Counted from the first letter of the stretch, positions 10,322-20,175 are shown. The stretch is DNA of 64,000 nt from Candidatus Blochmannia sp. SNP (GCF_036549215.1 NZ_CP144371.1:372001-436000), one strand, 5' to 3'. Notes: generated by a model from the letters alone, not told the origin. Numbers and translations: made by a program.

Positions 10322-11134
10322 TCAGTCTAATTCGTCATCAAGTTTATTTTTAGCCTGTTGAATAGCTGGATCAGGAATATTTTTATGTGCAATTTGATTA
10401 TATCGTGGAGATAATTGAATATATAGGATAGCCATAACTATACCAATAACACCTAATGCTACTAAATTAAATTCGGTGAATGCTGTAATAACAAATCCTA
10501 GAAAAAAAAATGGCATTAGATATCCAGTACGCATCATATTAATAACCATTGCATAACCAACTACAACAATAATACCTCCAGCAATGTTTAAACCGTTAGT
10601 TATTACTCCTGGGATTGAGTGAAGCATGTGATGTACAGTTTCAGTTCCGACAGAAATTCCAACAATAGTAGCTGGAATTGCAACACGCATAGCCTGTAAC
10701 ATAAGAGCAGTAATATGAATCCAGCTTAAAATTGTTATATTACAGCGCTCTGCTGCTGTATCAGCAGCATGTTGAAATGCTACAGTAACAGTACGTACAA
10801 TAATAGTTAATACTTGTCCGGCAGCAGCTAATGGAATTGCTAAAGCAATTCCTGCTCCAATAGGTTGTTGTCCCATAATTACTAAGATGGTAGAAATAAT
10901 TGAAGCTAAAGCAGTATCAGGCGCGACAGCAGCTCCTATATTCATCCACCCCAGCGCTATCATTTCCAATGTTCCTCCGATAATGATCCCAGTTTTTATG
11001 TCTCCTAAGATTAAACCAATCAGCGTGCATGCTATTAATGGTCTATGGAATTGAAATTCATCAAGTATTGAACCCATTCCGATAATGCAAGATATAATAA
11101 ACAATAAAATAATTTGAAGTGTATTAATTTCCAT
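10322..11134 (-). CDS. manY: mannose PTS permease component IIC
   Basis: Polytopic IIC channel subunit (270 aa) carrying the sugar across the inner membrane. Conserved blocks include GMGSILDEFQFHRPLIACTLIGLILGD, IGGTLEMIALGWMNIGAAVAPD and QAMRVAIPA. The start follows GGAAA and aligns with the E. coli start (MEINTLQIILL). It is the middle gene of manXYZ. The 88-base gap to manX is long for an operon but holds no other gene. Confidence 0.97.
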   Translation of the reverse strand: MEINTLQIILLFIISCIIGMGSILDEFQFHRPLIACTLIGLILGDIKTGIIIGGTLEMIALGWMNIGAAVAPDTALASIISTILVIMGQQPIGAGIALAIPLAAAGQVLTIIVRTVTVAFQHAADTAAERCNITILSWIHITALMLQAMRVAIPATIVGISVGTETVHHMLHSIPGVITNGLNIAGGIIVVVGYAMVINMMRTGYLMPFFFLGFVITAFTEFNLVALGVIGIVMAILYIQLSPRYNQIAHKNIPDPAIQQAKNKLDDELD

Positions 11135-11222
11135 TTCATTTTCCTGAAAATATGAAAATAAAACATTTTATTAATATAGTTTTCATATGAATTTATTAAA
11201 TAAATTCACATATTTAAATTAA

Positions 11223-12197
11223 TTAGGAATGATTTATTTTTTTTATTAGTTTCATTATTTTTAATGATGGATCTGATGGTACCTTACGTGCTTCTAATTC
11301 AATACCATATTGATCAAGTTTTTTAAAAGCCTCAATATCTATGTTATTTACTGATATGGCATTATTTATTTGTTTCTTGTCTTTATAAAAAGCCATCCCT
11401 CCAATATTTACTGATTTAATAGGGATACCGCCTTCAATAAGGCGCACAATATCTGTGGGATTAGTGAATAACATGATGACTTTATCTCCAGCATATTTGG
11501 GATTATTATATACACGTATAGTTTTATCGATATCTAAGACATGAGCAGTAATCCCAGGAGGTGTTACTTGAGTCAATAAAGTTTTTCGGATCATATCTTT
11601 AGATACTTCATCGTTTACTACTATAATACGTGTAATGTTGTATTCTTTAACCCAACGAGTTACTACTTGTCCATGAATTAATCTATCATCAATACGCGCT
11701 AAACAAATGACCATATGGTTTTTATTATTTTTATTTAATAATGGATGCATAATTTTATTTTTATTGGCATTTCGATCCCCATCTAATTGATTAGGGCTAG
11801 AGCAATATTTTACGGATTTTATACTTTCGTTACCAGATTTCAATGCAATTTGTACTAATTCTTGAAAATTATGGGTATCATCACGAGCCATGAATATTTC
11901 AATTAACATAGGGATATTTATGCCTGTGATAATATCATATTTTTCTTTGTTTAATATGATGCTATGAGCAGCATTGAAAGGGCTTCCTCCCCAAGTGTCT
12001 ACTAAGAATAATACACCTGCATTAGTATTAAGATTTAATAGACATGTATTATATTTTTTGATTAGCATTTCAGTATTTTCTTCAGGAAGTAATTCAATCC
12101 ATGCAACGTTTTTTTGTTTGCCCACAATCATTTCAGTGGTTTTAAGTAATTGTTCAGATACAGAACCATGAGCTCCTAATATAATAGCGATAGTCAC
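11223..12197 (-). CDS. manX: mannose PTS component IIAB
   Basis: Cytoplasmic two-domain phosphocarrier. The IIA domain takes phosphate from HPr on His10 (IILGAHGSVSEQ) and passes it to the IIB domain His in ARIDDRLIHGQVVTRW (about residue 175), which phosphorylates the incoming sugar. At 324 aa it matches E. coli ManX (323). The interdomain linker (about residues 130-158) is Asn/Lys-rich (DGDRNANKNK), where E. coli has an Ala/Pro-rich linker, a typical AT-drift change in a tolerant region. It leads the manXYZ operon and implies uptake of mannose, glucose or glucosamine from the host. Confidence 0.97.
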   Translation of the reverse strand: MTIAIILGAHGSVSEQLLKTTEMIVGKQKNVAWIELLPEENTEMLIKKYNTCLLNLNTNAGVLFLVDTWGGSPFNAAHSIILNKEKYDIITGINIPMLIEIFMARDDTHNFQELVQIALKSGNESIKSVKYCSSPNQLDGDRNANKNKIMHPLLNKNNKNHMVICLARIDDRLIHGQVVTRWVKEYNITRIIVVNDEVSKDMIRKTLLTQVTPPGITAHVLDIDKTIRVYNNPKYAGDKVIMLFTNPTDIVRLIEGGIPIKSVNIGGMAFYKDKKQINNAISVNNIDIEAFKKLDQYGIELEARKVPSDPSLKIMKLIKKINHS

Positions 12198-12764
12198 TAC
12201 TTTGTCCTCTTTGATGCATTATTAATAATTTATTTTTTATTTTTGTATTATTTTAATTTTTAAAATAATACGGTATATATTTTTAGTTGTTTGTCGTATT
12301 GTTTACGATTTATTTTATGTTATGTACAATACGTGGGCTAACGATTTTTTATATTTTAAAATAAAAATTATATATGCTTATACTATTTTAGTTTTTCTGA
12401 TTTTATTTCAATCAATACATATGTAAGTAAGCATTGAGATACTGCAAAAGACAATTGACTACATTATACTGTCTTTTCTGTAATAATGATAGATTATCTT
12501 TAATGTTAAAATGCATACTTTACAGTGGTATGCAAGAGATATTTTACATCATATCATAACAGTAGCATTTCTTTACTTAAATAAAGTTTACATAACCTTA
12601 TGGCAATATATATTGACTTTTATCGATACTCTTTCCTACGTAAACTTATATTTGATCATGTTTAATTTATTGTTTAAAACTTCATTATGTAACCAGATAT
12701 TTTAATATGTTTATATAAACATGCCATGAAATGATGTGTTATCTAATATTCAATGGAGATTATC
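12198..12764. other. non-coding gap between divergent manX and yoaE, with probable yoaE leader
   Basis: 567 bases. From about 12420 to 12660 the sequence is visibly richer in G/C than other gaps. It contains a promoter-like pair (separate entry) and a long-range stem, AAGTTTAC 12584-12591 with GTAAACTT 12640-12647, suggesting a structured leader for yoaE. A 64-codon hydrophobic frame at 12511-12705 has no ribosome site and no recognised relative; I do not call it a gene. Confidence 0.5.
12455..12484 (+). promoter_or_regulatory. possible sigma70 promoter for yoaE
   Basis: TTGACT at 12455-12460 and TGTAAT at 12479-12484 are separated by 18 bases, giving five of six matches to each consensus box. 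The yoaE start lies about 270 bases downstream. The direction fits yoaE. Chance matches are frequent in AT-rich DNA. Confidence 0.35.
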
Positions 12765-14321
12765 ATGGAATTTTTAACAGACATATCAATGTGGGTAGGG
12801 TTATTAACTCTAGTGATTTTGGAAGTTGTACTCGGTATTGATAATTTAGTTTTTATCACTATTTTAGCAGATAAGCTGCCAAAAAAACAACGTGAACGTG
12901 CATGTATTATTGGTTTAACATTAGCATTAATAATGCGTATAGCATTACTATCTTTAATTTCATGGTTTGCAACTCTTACAAAACCACTATGTAAAATTGC
13001 TGATTTTTCATTTTCTATCAGAGATTTAATTTTATTGTTTGGTGGTATTTTTCTTTTATTTAAGGCAACTACTGAGTTACATCAACAATTAGAACATAAA
13101 ATACATAATAATACTACTCGCGGATACGCTAGTTTTTGGATAGTAGTAATACAAATTGTAGTTTTTGATGCTATTTTTTCTCTTGATGCAGTAATAACGG
13201 CTGTTGGTACAGTAGAAAATTTAATCATCATGATAATGGCAGTGATAATAGCAGTAACGTTAATGTTGTTATTATCTCGTTTATTAACTAATTTTATTAA
13301 TAATCATCAGACTGTAGTGGTTTTATGTTTGAGTTTTTTGTTAATTATCGGTTTAAGCTTAATTGCAGAAGGAATCGGATTTTATATACCAAAAGGTTAT
13401 TTATATGTTGCTATTGGATTTTCGGTATTAATTGAATTATTTAATCAAATAGCTCATTGTAATTCTATGAAAGGTCAATCAACTAAATCAATGCGTGAAC
13501 GTACCGCGGAAGTGATTATGAAGTTAATGGGTAACACGGCGCAATGGAGCACTACTGCAGAAAAAAATTATTCTATTTCTTCATCAACAACACATTTTGC
13601 TGAAGAAGAGCGACATATGATTACTGGAGTTTTATCGTTAGCTTCACGTACTTTACGTAGTATAATGACTCCTAGAAATGAAATTTCATGGTTAGATTCT
13701 CAAAAACCAGTACAGGAATTATATTCTATTTTAATGAATACTCCTCATAACATGTTTCCTGTATGTAACGGTGAATTGGATCAATTAATAGGAATTGTTC
13801 GTGCTAAAGATTTGATGGCAGCGATAGCTCATGGAGAGCAAGTAGAAACACATGCTGCAGAAAATTTGCCTATTGTGGTTCCGGAGACTTTAGATGTCTT
13901 AAATTTATTAAAAGAATTACGTCGCGCAAAAGGGAGTATGGTTATTGTATCTAATGAATTTGGTATTATTCAAGGATTAATAACTCCTTTGGATGTGTTA
14001 GAAGCTATAGCTGGTGAATTTCCTGACGAAGATGAAACACCAGAAATTGAAATAATTAATAATGGTACAGGTTGGTTAGCAAAAGGTAGTATGGACTTAC
14101 ATGCGTTGCAACAAGCATTACAAGCTCATGATTTAGTGCATGAATCTGATCATGTTGCTTCCTTAGCTGGATTATTATTATCTCGTTGTGATCGTATACC
14201 AAAAGAGGGTGATGTACTAACAATTAATAGATGGCGTTTTATAATTCGAAAAATGATAGAGTATCGTATTGAGTTAGTGGAGATAGAACACTTTACTTTG
14301 TTTAATGAAACACATCAATAA
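12765..14321 (+). CDS. yoaE: TerC-family membrane protein with CBS and CorC domains (YoaE)
   Basis: Inner-membrane protein with an N-terminal TerC domain of about seven helices (residues 1-235; signature [11 protein letters not shown] and the repeat-like [10 protein letters not shown]). Two CBS domains follow (about 300-420: [37 protein letters not shown]), then a C-terminal CorC/HlyC domain (about 430-515). Homologues are linked to metal ion handling; the substrate is not known. The start ATG at 12765 gives [10 protein letters not shown] as in E. coli and has GGAG at 12756-12759; an in-frame ATG at 12753 overlaps that ribosome site. It is divergent from manXYZ as in E. coli. Confidence 0.94.
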   Translation: MEFLTDISMWVGLLTLVILEVVLGIDNLVFITILADKLPKKQRERACIIGLTLALIMRIALLSLISWFATLTKPLCKIADFSFSIRDLILLFGGIFLLFKATTELHQQLEHKIHNNTTRGYASFWIVVIQIVVFDAIFSLDAVITAVGTVENLIIMIMAVIIAVTLMLLLSRLLTNFINNHQTVVVLCLSFLLIIGLSLIAEGIGFYIPKGYLYVAIGFSVLIELFNQIAHCNSMKGQSTKSMRERTAEVIMKLMGNTAQWSTTAEKNYSISSSTTHFAEEERHMITGVLSLASRTLRSIMTPRNEISWLDSQKPVQELYSILMNTPHNMFPVCNGELDQLIGIVRAKDLMAAIAHGEQVETHAAENLPIVVPETLDVLNLLKELRRAKGSMVIVSNEFGIIQGLITPLDVLEAIAGEFPDEDETPEIEIINNGTGWLAKGSMDLHALQQALQAHDLVHESDHVASLAGLLLSRCDRIPKEGDVLTINRWRFIIRKMIEYRIELVEIEHFTLFNETHQ

Positions 14322-14373
14322 TAGTATTGTTATATAAATATATCTAAAATATTATTGTTGATAGTTGCAATAA

Positions 14374-15765
14374 TTACATTAAATAAAATTTTTTCAATAA
14401 CGGTAGCAACAGAGTATGTATTTTGTCTTTCATTTCTTGATATTCTATATTTTCGTCACTATCGAAAACAATGCCGCTTCCTACTGAACAAAAGAGATGT
14501 TGTTTATCAGCCAATAGTGTTCTGATAGCAATATTGGTATCCATGTTCCCACAACAACTTAAGTATCCAATGCTTCCAGACCAAATACTTCGACGATGTG
14601 GTTCAAGTTGTTCGATTAATTTCATTGCTTGAATTTTTGGGGCTCCAGTTATAGATCCTCCTGGAAAGCATGCCCGTAATAAATCACAAGCAGAAAAATT
14701 ATTAGAAAGTTTTCCTGTAATTGTGCTGATCATATGATGTACTCCTCTAAATGATTGGATATCAAATAATTTAGGTACATGAATACTGCCTGGAACAGCT
14801 ACTTTTCCAATATCATTTCTTAATAAATCAACAATCATTAAATTTTCTGATTGATTTTTTATAGATTTAGATAGTTTAATAATTTGGTAATAATCATCTT
14901 GTTCATTTTTTAGTCTCGGTAATGTTCCTTTAATGGGTTGAGTTTTAATTTGTGTATCATGTAATTGTAAAAAACGTTCTGGGGATAAACTAAGTATACT
15001 TAATTTATTTGGTAATCTAACAAATCCTGAAAAAGGTGCGTGATTATAATTTAATAGATAACGGAAGGCTATCCAGGAATTTCCTATATATGGGGCATAA
15101 AAACGTTGAGAAAGACACACTTGATAACAATTACCTATCGTTATATGTTTTTTTATAATACTAAATTTTTTCGCATATTCAGATTGGCTAATATTACTTT
15201 TCCATGGTTTTATAATACGAAATGATGTATTATCAACACGATTGCTGTATGTATATTGTTGATATATCCAGGGTAATATTTGGTTTGGATCATCATGAGT
15301 AACAAGGTAATTTTTATAAAGTTTATGATCAGAAATAATTGCCCAACGATATAAACCTATTGCCATATCTGGAAATAAGAGATCTTGTTTTGCTAATTTT
15401 GGTAATGATTCAATACATCTAGCAAGGTCATACCCAAATATACCTAAAAATCCGCCTTGAAATGGTAATTTAAGTTTATGACTATTACATGGTTCCATAT
15501 TAGTAATATGGGTATATTCTTTTAATAATATAAATGGATCTGTATTACTAATTTGATGATTTTTGTTGTGGGAAATTGTAGTAATATTGTTTTTAGTTAC
15601 TAATGTCAACACTGGGTTAGTAACTAATATATCAAAACGACCATCTGGGTGTTGGTCGTTATGCCCAGAATACAATAGCATAGACCATGCTGTGTTAGAT
15701 AAAGGTTCAAAAAGGTTTAGTATAGCATCAGGGTGATAAGGTAATTCTATAAGATGTATTCCCAT
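14374..15765 (-). CDS. pabB: aminodeoxychorismate synthase component I
   Basis: With a glutamine amidotransferase partner it turns chorismate and ammonia into 4-amino-4-deoxychorismate for folate. The 463 aa protein has the PabB signature PIKGTLPR with the catalytic lysine (about residue 280) and the chorismate-enzyme motifs LMIVDLLRNDIG and GGSITGAPKIQAM. It is PabB rather than TrpE by the PIKG motif (TrpE has PIAGT) and by the separate true trpE at 38046. No pabA is visible here; the unfused TrpG at 37440 could serve both enzymes (inference). The 3' end converges on yoaE, 52 bases away. Confidence 0.95.
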   Translation of the reverse strand: MGIHLIELPYHPDAILNLFEPLSNTAWSMLLYSGHNDQHPDGRFDILVTNPVLTLVTKNNITTISHNKNHQISNTDPFILLKEYTHITNMEPCNSHKLKLPFQGGFLGIFGYDLARCIESLPKLAKQDLLFPDMAIGLYRWAIISDHKLYKNYLVTHDDPNQILPWIYQQYTYSNRVDNTSFRIIKPWKSNISQSEYAKKFSIIKKHITIGNCYQVCLSQRFYAPYIGNSWIAFRYLLNYNHAPFSGFVRLPNKLSILSLSPERFLQLHDTQIKTQPIKGTLPRLKNEQDDYYQIIKLSKSIKNQSENLMIVDLLRNDIGKVAVPGSIHVPKLFDIQSFRGVHHMISTITGKLSNNFSACDLLRACFPGGSITGAPKIQAMKLIEQLEPHRRSIWSGSIGYLSCCGNMDTNIAIRTLLADKQHLFCSVGSGIVFDSDENIEYQEMKDKIHTLLLPLLKKFYLM

Positions 15766-15962
15766 TAAAAATAGATGTTCCTTTGTGTTTTGAAAATATC
15801 TGTTGTTAACTATGTTAGTTGTATGAATAAAAATAAAGCATAAATATTATTTGTATAATATTTAGCATTATTAAAAATATTAAAGAACATGTAATATATG
15901 TATATATTTTGTATACGTTAGATATAATTATTTTTTATGTTATGTTTTATTGTGTAGCAATA

Positions 15963-15991
15963 TTTAAAATGATAATACATATCATTTTAAA
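15963..15991. repeat. 12-bp hairpin overlapping the 30-bp hairpin
   Basis: TTTAAAATGATA (15963-15974) pairs perfectly with TATCATTTTAAA (15980-15991) around a 5-base loop. Its right arm shares five bases with the left arm of the 15987-16054 inverted repeat, so the two folds compete at their junction. Confidence 0.7.
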
Positions 15992-16054
15992 CAATTAAGT
16001 TGTGATAGTACTCATTATTTTCAAAATGAGTACTATCACAACTTAATTGTTTAA
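15987..16054. repeat. perfect inverted repeat, 30-bp arms, 8-base loop
   Basis: 15987-16016 is the exact reverse complement of 16025-16054, with an 8-base loop. The arms are not pure A/T (TTGTGATAGTACTCATT core), so the match is not a by-product of base composition. It lies between two divergent genes. Function unknown. Confidence 0.85.
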
Positions 16055-16145
16055 TTTTAGTAATTTTAGTTTAAATTTAATAAGTATTTCATATGTTATG
16101 TTATAAATATAACATGTATAATATAATTTTTTTATGATACGTTCA

Positions 16146-16165
16146 ATATATATATATATATATAT
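16146..16165. repeat. (AT)10 dinucleotide run
   Basis: Simple AT repeat ending 23 bases upstream of the tsaB start. Length changes here could alter promoter spacing, but it is most simply a product of AT drift. Confidence 0.8.
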
Positions 16166-16188
16166 AATTTTTATTGTATTTATGTGAT

Positions 16189-16896
16189 ATGTCTACTCGA
16201 ATTTTGGCTTTTGATACTACTACTGAATTATGTTCTGTTGCTTTAATGATCGATCATAACATATATGATCACAAGATTATAGCATCAAGACGTCATGCAG
16301 AAAAGATATTACCTATGATTAATGAATTATTAGCAGAAGTAGGTGTTACCCTGAAATCTCTTGATTGTATTATATTTAATAGAGGTCCAGGTAGTTTTGT
16401 TGGGATACGAATTGGAATATGTGTTGCACAAGGGTTAGCATTGGGAGCTGATTTGCCATTAGTGGAGGTATCTTCTTTAGTAGTATTAGCTCAAGGAGCT
16501 TGGCGTATTTTTTCTATAAAACAAGTTATATCTACCATTGATGCGCGTATGGGCGAGTTGTATTGTGCTCGTTATTATCGGGTGAGTGATAACAATTGTT
16601 GGAGATGTTATAGTAATGAATCAATTATGACAGCAGAGGTAATTGCTGCTGAGTTAACGTGTTGCAATACAACGTTGCAACAAGGTAGTTGGGTACTTGC
16701 AGGTACAGGTTGGAATAACTACTCAGTGTTAGAAAATATAAAAATAAGTGATACTATTTTTTTAAGGAAGATTGTCATGTCACCTGAAGCACGGGACATG
16801 TTACCATTAGGAATACATAATTGGAGAAATAAAATGTTTTTAACTCCAAATCAGGCACAGCCTATTTATTTACGTAATAAAATAGTTTCTACATAA
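16189..16896 (+). CDS. tsaB: tRNA threonylcarbamoyladenosine biosynthesis protein TsaB (YeaZ)
   Basis: Partner of TsaD (with TsaE and TsaC) in making t6A at position 37 of tRNAs that read ANN codons. About 235 aa with the ASKHA fold: ILAFDTTTELCSVAL at the N-terminus, FNRGPGSFVGIRIGICVAQGLALG (about residues 60-83), and IDARMGELYCARY. The ATG at 16189 aligns with the family start; a TTG at 16174 in the same frame would add five residues. No clear ribosome site is visible. The t6A modification is essential, explaining retention. Confidence 0.94.
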   Translation: MSTRILAFDTTTELCSVALMIDHNIYDHKIIASRRHAEKILPMINELLAEVGVTLKSLDCIIFNRGPGSFVGIRIGICVAQGLALGADLPLVEVSSLVVLAQGAWRIFSIKQVISTIDARMGELYCARYYRVSDNNCWRCYSNESIMTAEVIAAELTCCNTTLQQGSWVLAGTGWNNYSVLENIKISDTIFLRKIVMSPEARDMLPLGIHNWRNKMFLTPNQAQPIYLRNKIVST

Positions 16897-17283
16897 AACA
16901 GTATAGATTTAGTCTCAAATAGTATTAAATATGTAATTTATGTACATAGTGGTACTATACTAGTACATTGATGAGTTTTTAATAATTTGTGTATGACAGT
17001 ATTGTGTATATAGTTGATTATGGGTTGTGAAATATTATAATATAATTCATTAATAGAATTGATCTGATAATAAGAAGTATATGAATGTTATCCATAATAT
17101 ACTTAACTTGATTGTAATTTAGATTATAAAACAATGTGATTTATTAGAATATTAGTGAACCATAACAAAAGGATGAATATATTTTCGTAATACTAGTTTA
17201 TTGTATAAATTAATAAAATGTTTTTGTAAAGTATTGTTTATTATTAGAGTGTTTAATTTAAATGATACGTATAGCTTGGTTTG
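16897..17283. other. convergent gap between tsaB and minE
   Basis: 387 bases with no supportable gene. A small hairpin-like stretch (ATGTAC...GTACAT, about 16938-16966) followed by TTTTT might end the tsaB transcript, but it is weak. Confidence 0.5.
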
Positions 17284-17550
17284 TTATGTTTTTTCGTTAG
17301 AAAAAATTACTTTACATTTTAAAACAAATGTGTTGTCGTCTTTTTTTTCTAGTTGTACTGAAAGTATATATGGATCAGGTACATATTTACGTATTATTTG
17401 GGTTAAATCTTTTTTTAATTGATATAAATAATATGGGGAATGATTATTTATATTTTTGATTTTATGTTCAGAAATAATGTCTTGTAGTCTTCTTTTGGCA
17501 ATATTAGCTGGAGTTTTTTTTCTTAAAAAAAGGAAATTGACTAATACCAT
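17284..17550 (-). CDS. minE: cell division topological specificity factor MinE
   Basis: An 88 aa protein that drives MinCD oscillation by stimulating MinD ATPase, keeping the division inhibitor away from mid-cell. The N-terminal membrane-targeting and anti-MinCD segment (NFLFLRKKTPANIAKRRLQ) and the C-terminal topological domain (LKKDLTQIIRKYV...VQLEKKDDN) align along the whole E. coli protein. It starts 5 bases after the minD stop, in the usual minCDE order. Confidence 0.96.
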   Translation of the reverse strand: MVLVNFLFLRKKTPANIAKRRLQDIISEHKIKNINNHSPYYLYQLKKDLTQIIRKYVPDPYILSVQLEKKDDNTFVLKCKVIFSNEKT

Positions 17551-17555
17551 AAGTA

Positions 17556-18368
17556 TTATCTCTTAAAAAATCGTTTTAAAAAGTTTAATTTTTTGCTTTC
17601 AGTAAATCGAAAAGGACATTGCTTTCCCAATAAACGATCTACTGTATCTGAGTAAGCTTGACCTGCATGGGATCTGATATCTAAAATAATCGGTTCACCT
17701 TGATTAGATGCTTTTAGTACTGATTTATCTTCTGGTATAACACCCAATAAAGGGATTCTTAATATTTCTATTACATCTTCTAAACTAAGCATATCTCCAT
17801 GTTTTACACGAATAGGATTATATCGAGTTAATAATAAGTATTCTTTAATGGTTTCTATGTTATTTATAGAATGTTTAGATTTAGAAGATAAAATACCTAA
17901 AACACGATCTGAGTCATGTACTGAAGAAACTTCTGGATTGGTGATGATAATAGCTTCGTCTGCAAAATGTAGAGCTGCTAATGCCCCACTATCAATACCT
18001 GCAGGAGAATCACATATTATAAATTCAAAATTCATTTTATTAAGATCATTTAATATTTTTTCTACCCCGATAAGAGTTAAGGCATTTTTATCGCGTGTTT
18101 GTGAAGCAGGTAAAATATATAGATAATTAGTGCGCTTATCTTTAATTAATGCTTGATGTAATGTAGCTTCGTTTTGAATGACATTAATAAAATCGTATAC
18201 TACTCTACGTTCACATCCCATAACTAAATCAAGATTACGTAAACCAATGTCGAAATCAATAACAACTGTTTTTTTGCCTTTACGCGCTAGTCCAGTAGCA
18301 AGAGCTGCGCTTGATGTTGTTTTACCAACTCCTCCTTTTCCTGAAGTAATAACAATTATGCGTGCCAT
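17556..18368 (-). CDS. minD: septum site-determining ATPase MinD
   Basis: ParA/MinD-family ATPase that binds the membrane when ATP-bound and recruits MinC. The deviant Walker A motif GKGGVGKTT is at residues 10-18, followed by VIDFDIGLRNLDLVMGC and ICDSPAGI. The C-terminal amphipathic membrane helix is LNFLKRFFKR. The ATG at 18368 (MARIIVITSGKGG) is preferred: it has AAGGA eight bases upstream and matches E. coli; a TTG two codons upstream is in frame. 27 bases separate it from minC. Confidence 0.97.
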   Translation of the reverse strand: MARIIVITSGKGGVGKTTSSAALATGLARKGKKTVVIDFDIGLRNLDLVMGCERRVVYDFINVIQNEATLHQALIKDKRTNYLYILPASQTRDKNALTLIGVEKILNDLNKMNFEFIICDSPAGIDSGALAALHFADEAIIITNPEVSSVHDSDRVLGILSSKSKHSINNIETIKEYLLLTRYNPIRVKHGDMLSLEDVIEILRIPLLGVIPEDKSVLKASNQGEPIILDIRSHAGQAYSDTVDRLLGKQCPFRFTESKKLNFLKRFFKR

Positions 18369-18395
18369 CAACAAATTCCTTATTTGCAGTATACA

Positions 18396-19076
18396 TTATA
18401 AATTTTGAATGGTAAGAGCGTCATTTTTTAAACTAAGTCTTACTGCTTTACCTGAAAATTCTTTTGGAATTTGATCGCTTAGCCAATAATGCCCTCCAAT
18501 AGATACCAGTTCAGAAGATAAATTAGTACAAAAAATTTGAGATTCTTTATTCCCAGATGCACCAGCTAATATACGTCCTCGCATTGTGCCATAAATATGG
18601 ATATTTCCATCGGCAATAATTTCGGCTCCAGCACTAACATTTGCAATAATAATTAAATCTCTATTACGAGCATATATTTTTTGCCCAGAACGTATTGGTG
18701 TTGTAATTAATTGTGTTTTGGATGTTGTTAAAGTATTTTTTCGAAGATATTCTGGAAAATCTTTACGTAATATAGTTACGTTTTGTGATAAAACAGGTAT
18801 TCCGCTACGAATGATAATTTCTTTTAATTTATTATCATGACAACAACATGTCCCAACTATAAATAATCCAGAATCTGATATTGTTTGATATAGAGCATCC
18901 CAATTACTACGGTAATTAAGATTACTAACATTTACAACAATTGGGGTATTTTTTAATAAAAAAATAGGAGATTTTTCTATTTTTTCTAGCAATGATTTAC
19001 GGATTGCTTCTAAGCATGTACTATAAACATGCATTACTAATAATGGAAAATTGCTTCCTTTTATACTAATAGACAC
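18396..19076 (-). CDS. minC: septum site-determining protein MinC
   Basis: FtsZ-polymer antagonist. The N-terminal FtsZ-binding domain (about residues 1-105) is diverged. The C-terminal beta-helix that binds MinD is strongly conserved (RSGQKIYARNRDLIIIANVSAGAEIIADGNIHIYGTMRGRILAGASG). At 226 aa it is slightly shorter than E. coli MinC (231), mostly through a shorter linker. It is the first gene of minCDE. Confidence 0.96.
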   Translation of the reverse strand: MSISIKGSNFPLLVMHVYSTCLEAIRKSLLEKIEKSPIFLLKNTPIVVNVSNLNYRSNWDALYQTISDSGLFIVGTCCCHDNKLKEIIIRSGIPVLSQNVTILRKDFPEYLRKNTLTTSKTQLITTPIRSGQKIYARNRDLIIIANVSAGAEIIADGNIHIYGTMRGRILAGASGNKESQIFCTNLSSELVSIGGHYWLSDQIPKEFSGKAVRLSLKNDALTIQNL

Positions 19077-19647
19077 GCTAATGTTTCACAATTTAAATAT
19101 ATATATTATGTACTTATATGCAATAAACATTATTTATATAAGTATGCGTTTATTTGTTGTTAATTTTATTATTCAAAATAATAAAATTAACAGTTTACAT
19201 ATTTTTCAGTAAAATACTATATTATAATTTTTATAACGTTACAATAAAAAATAATATTATAACTTTATTATATTAATAATTTATGTTTTATTATGAATGC
19301 TTATACAAATGAGTTATTTATTAGGATAATACAGAGATTATTACGTTATTATTTAGTATAATGATATTTTTAATTTTAAAAAATAATAAAATATTGCATA
19401 ATTAATACTATTTTTTAGGGTTTTGTTAGTTGTTAATGCACATAAAAGATTATTTTGTTATGAATATTATTCTGTGACACAAATATATGTTAAAATTAAC
19501 TGGCGTTTTGTGTATTGATTACAGTATACCTCGATTGAGGTAGGATTGGTATTCATATAAATTAATTACAATTAATATATATGTTATATTTTAGTAAGTG
19601 ATTTTTATTTATTAAAATATAGCAATTTTTTATTTTTATTTAAATTG
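19077..19647. other. non-coding gap upstream of minC
   Basis: 571 A/T-rich bases. It contains a 16-bp perfect hairpin (19158-19173 with 19177-19192, 3-base loop) about 80 bases upstream of minC; it could end the dsbB transcript or sit in the min leader. No frame is supportable. Confidence 0.5.
19158..19192. repeat. 16-bp perfect hairpin upstream of minC
   Basis: TGTTAATTTTATTATT and its exact complement flank a 3-base loop. No T-run follows on either strand, so it is not a standard terminator. Confidence 0.6.
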
Positions 19648-20175
19648 TTATTTAGTATTATGGTTTATTAAATCAATGATTTGTGATATACATATAAGTA
19701 ATGCTATTAGCAAATAGCTAGAAAAAATTATGAGCATCCATTGAGAAATTTCTAGAGATAAAAAATACCATTTGTATTCAGCGCAATTGCCGTTAGCATC
19801 AAATATAGCGGGCCACCACTTATTTATAGGTAACCAATTAGGAAATTCGACAAATAAATCACATGTAAAAAATGGGGAAGGATGTAATTGAATATCAATG
19901 TATTTTTTAGCGAATAATAATCCTTTACAAGCACTATATGTCCAAATTGATATAGCAAATAATCTTAAAGGAGCAAATGACGGGGCGGTTATTGCAATCA
20001 ATCCTGCAATCCCTATGCCACATAGGGAGCATCGTTGATAGATACATAGTACACAAGGTTTTATTAAAACAATGTGTTGTAAATATAGGGCCACTAATTC
20101 TAAATTAATAATAGTAAAAACTAGAAAACCCCAGTATTTTCTGCTTTTGGAACAAATATTTAGAAAATACAACAT
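19648..20175 (-). CDS. dsbB: disulfide bond formation protein DsbB
   Basis: Four-helix inner-membrane protein that reoxidises periplasmic DsbA and passes electrons to quinones. Both cysteine pairs are present: CVLC (about residues 41-44) and the periplasmic-loop cysteines in FFTCDLF and NGNCAEY. At 175 aa it is full length compared with E. coli (176), and the N-terminus aligns. It implies a working oxidative folding system in the periplasm; dsbA is not in this window. Confidence 0.95.
   Translation of the reverse strand: MLYFLNICSKSRKYWGFLVFTIINLELVALYLQHIVLIKPCVLCIYQRCSLCGIGIAGLIAITAPSFAPLRLFAISIWTYSACKGLLFAKKYIDIQLHPSPFFTCDLFVEFPNWLPINKWWPAIFDANGNCAEYKWYFLSLEISQWMLIIFSSYLLIALLICISQIIDLINHNTK

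Larger units (their letters stand above)
15766..16188. other. divergent gap between pabB and tsaB with long hairpins
   Basis: 423 bases holding the 30-bp-arm inverted repeat and the smaller overlapping hairpin described separately, then an (AT)10 run at 16146-16165. Both flanking genes point away, so promoters for both should be here; a terminator would be out of place. Confidence 0.6.

Noticed and set aside
12511-12705. 64-codon hydrophobic frame upstream of yoaE
   Set aside because: No ribosome site, no recognised relative, ends close to the yoaE start; better explained as part of a leader.
12420-12764. Possible yybP-ykoY manganese riboswitch before yoaE
   Set aside because: The conserved GGGGAGUAG-type core was not found.
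17201-17422. 73-codon frame opposite minE
   Set aside because: Antisense shadow of minE without independent support.
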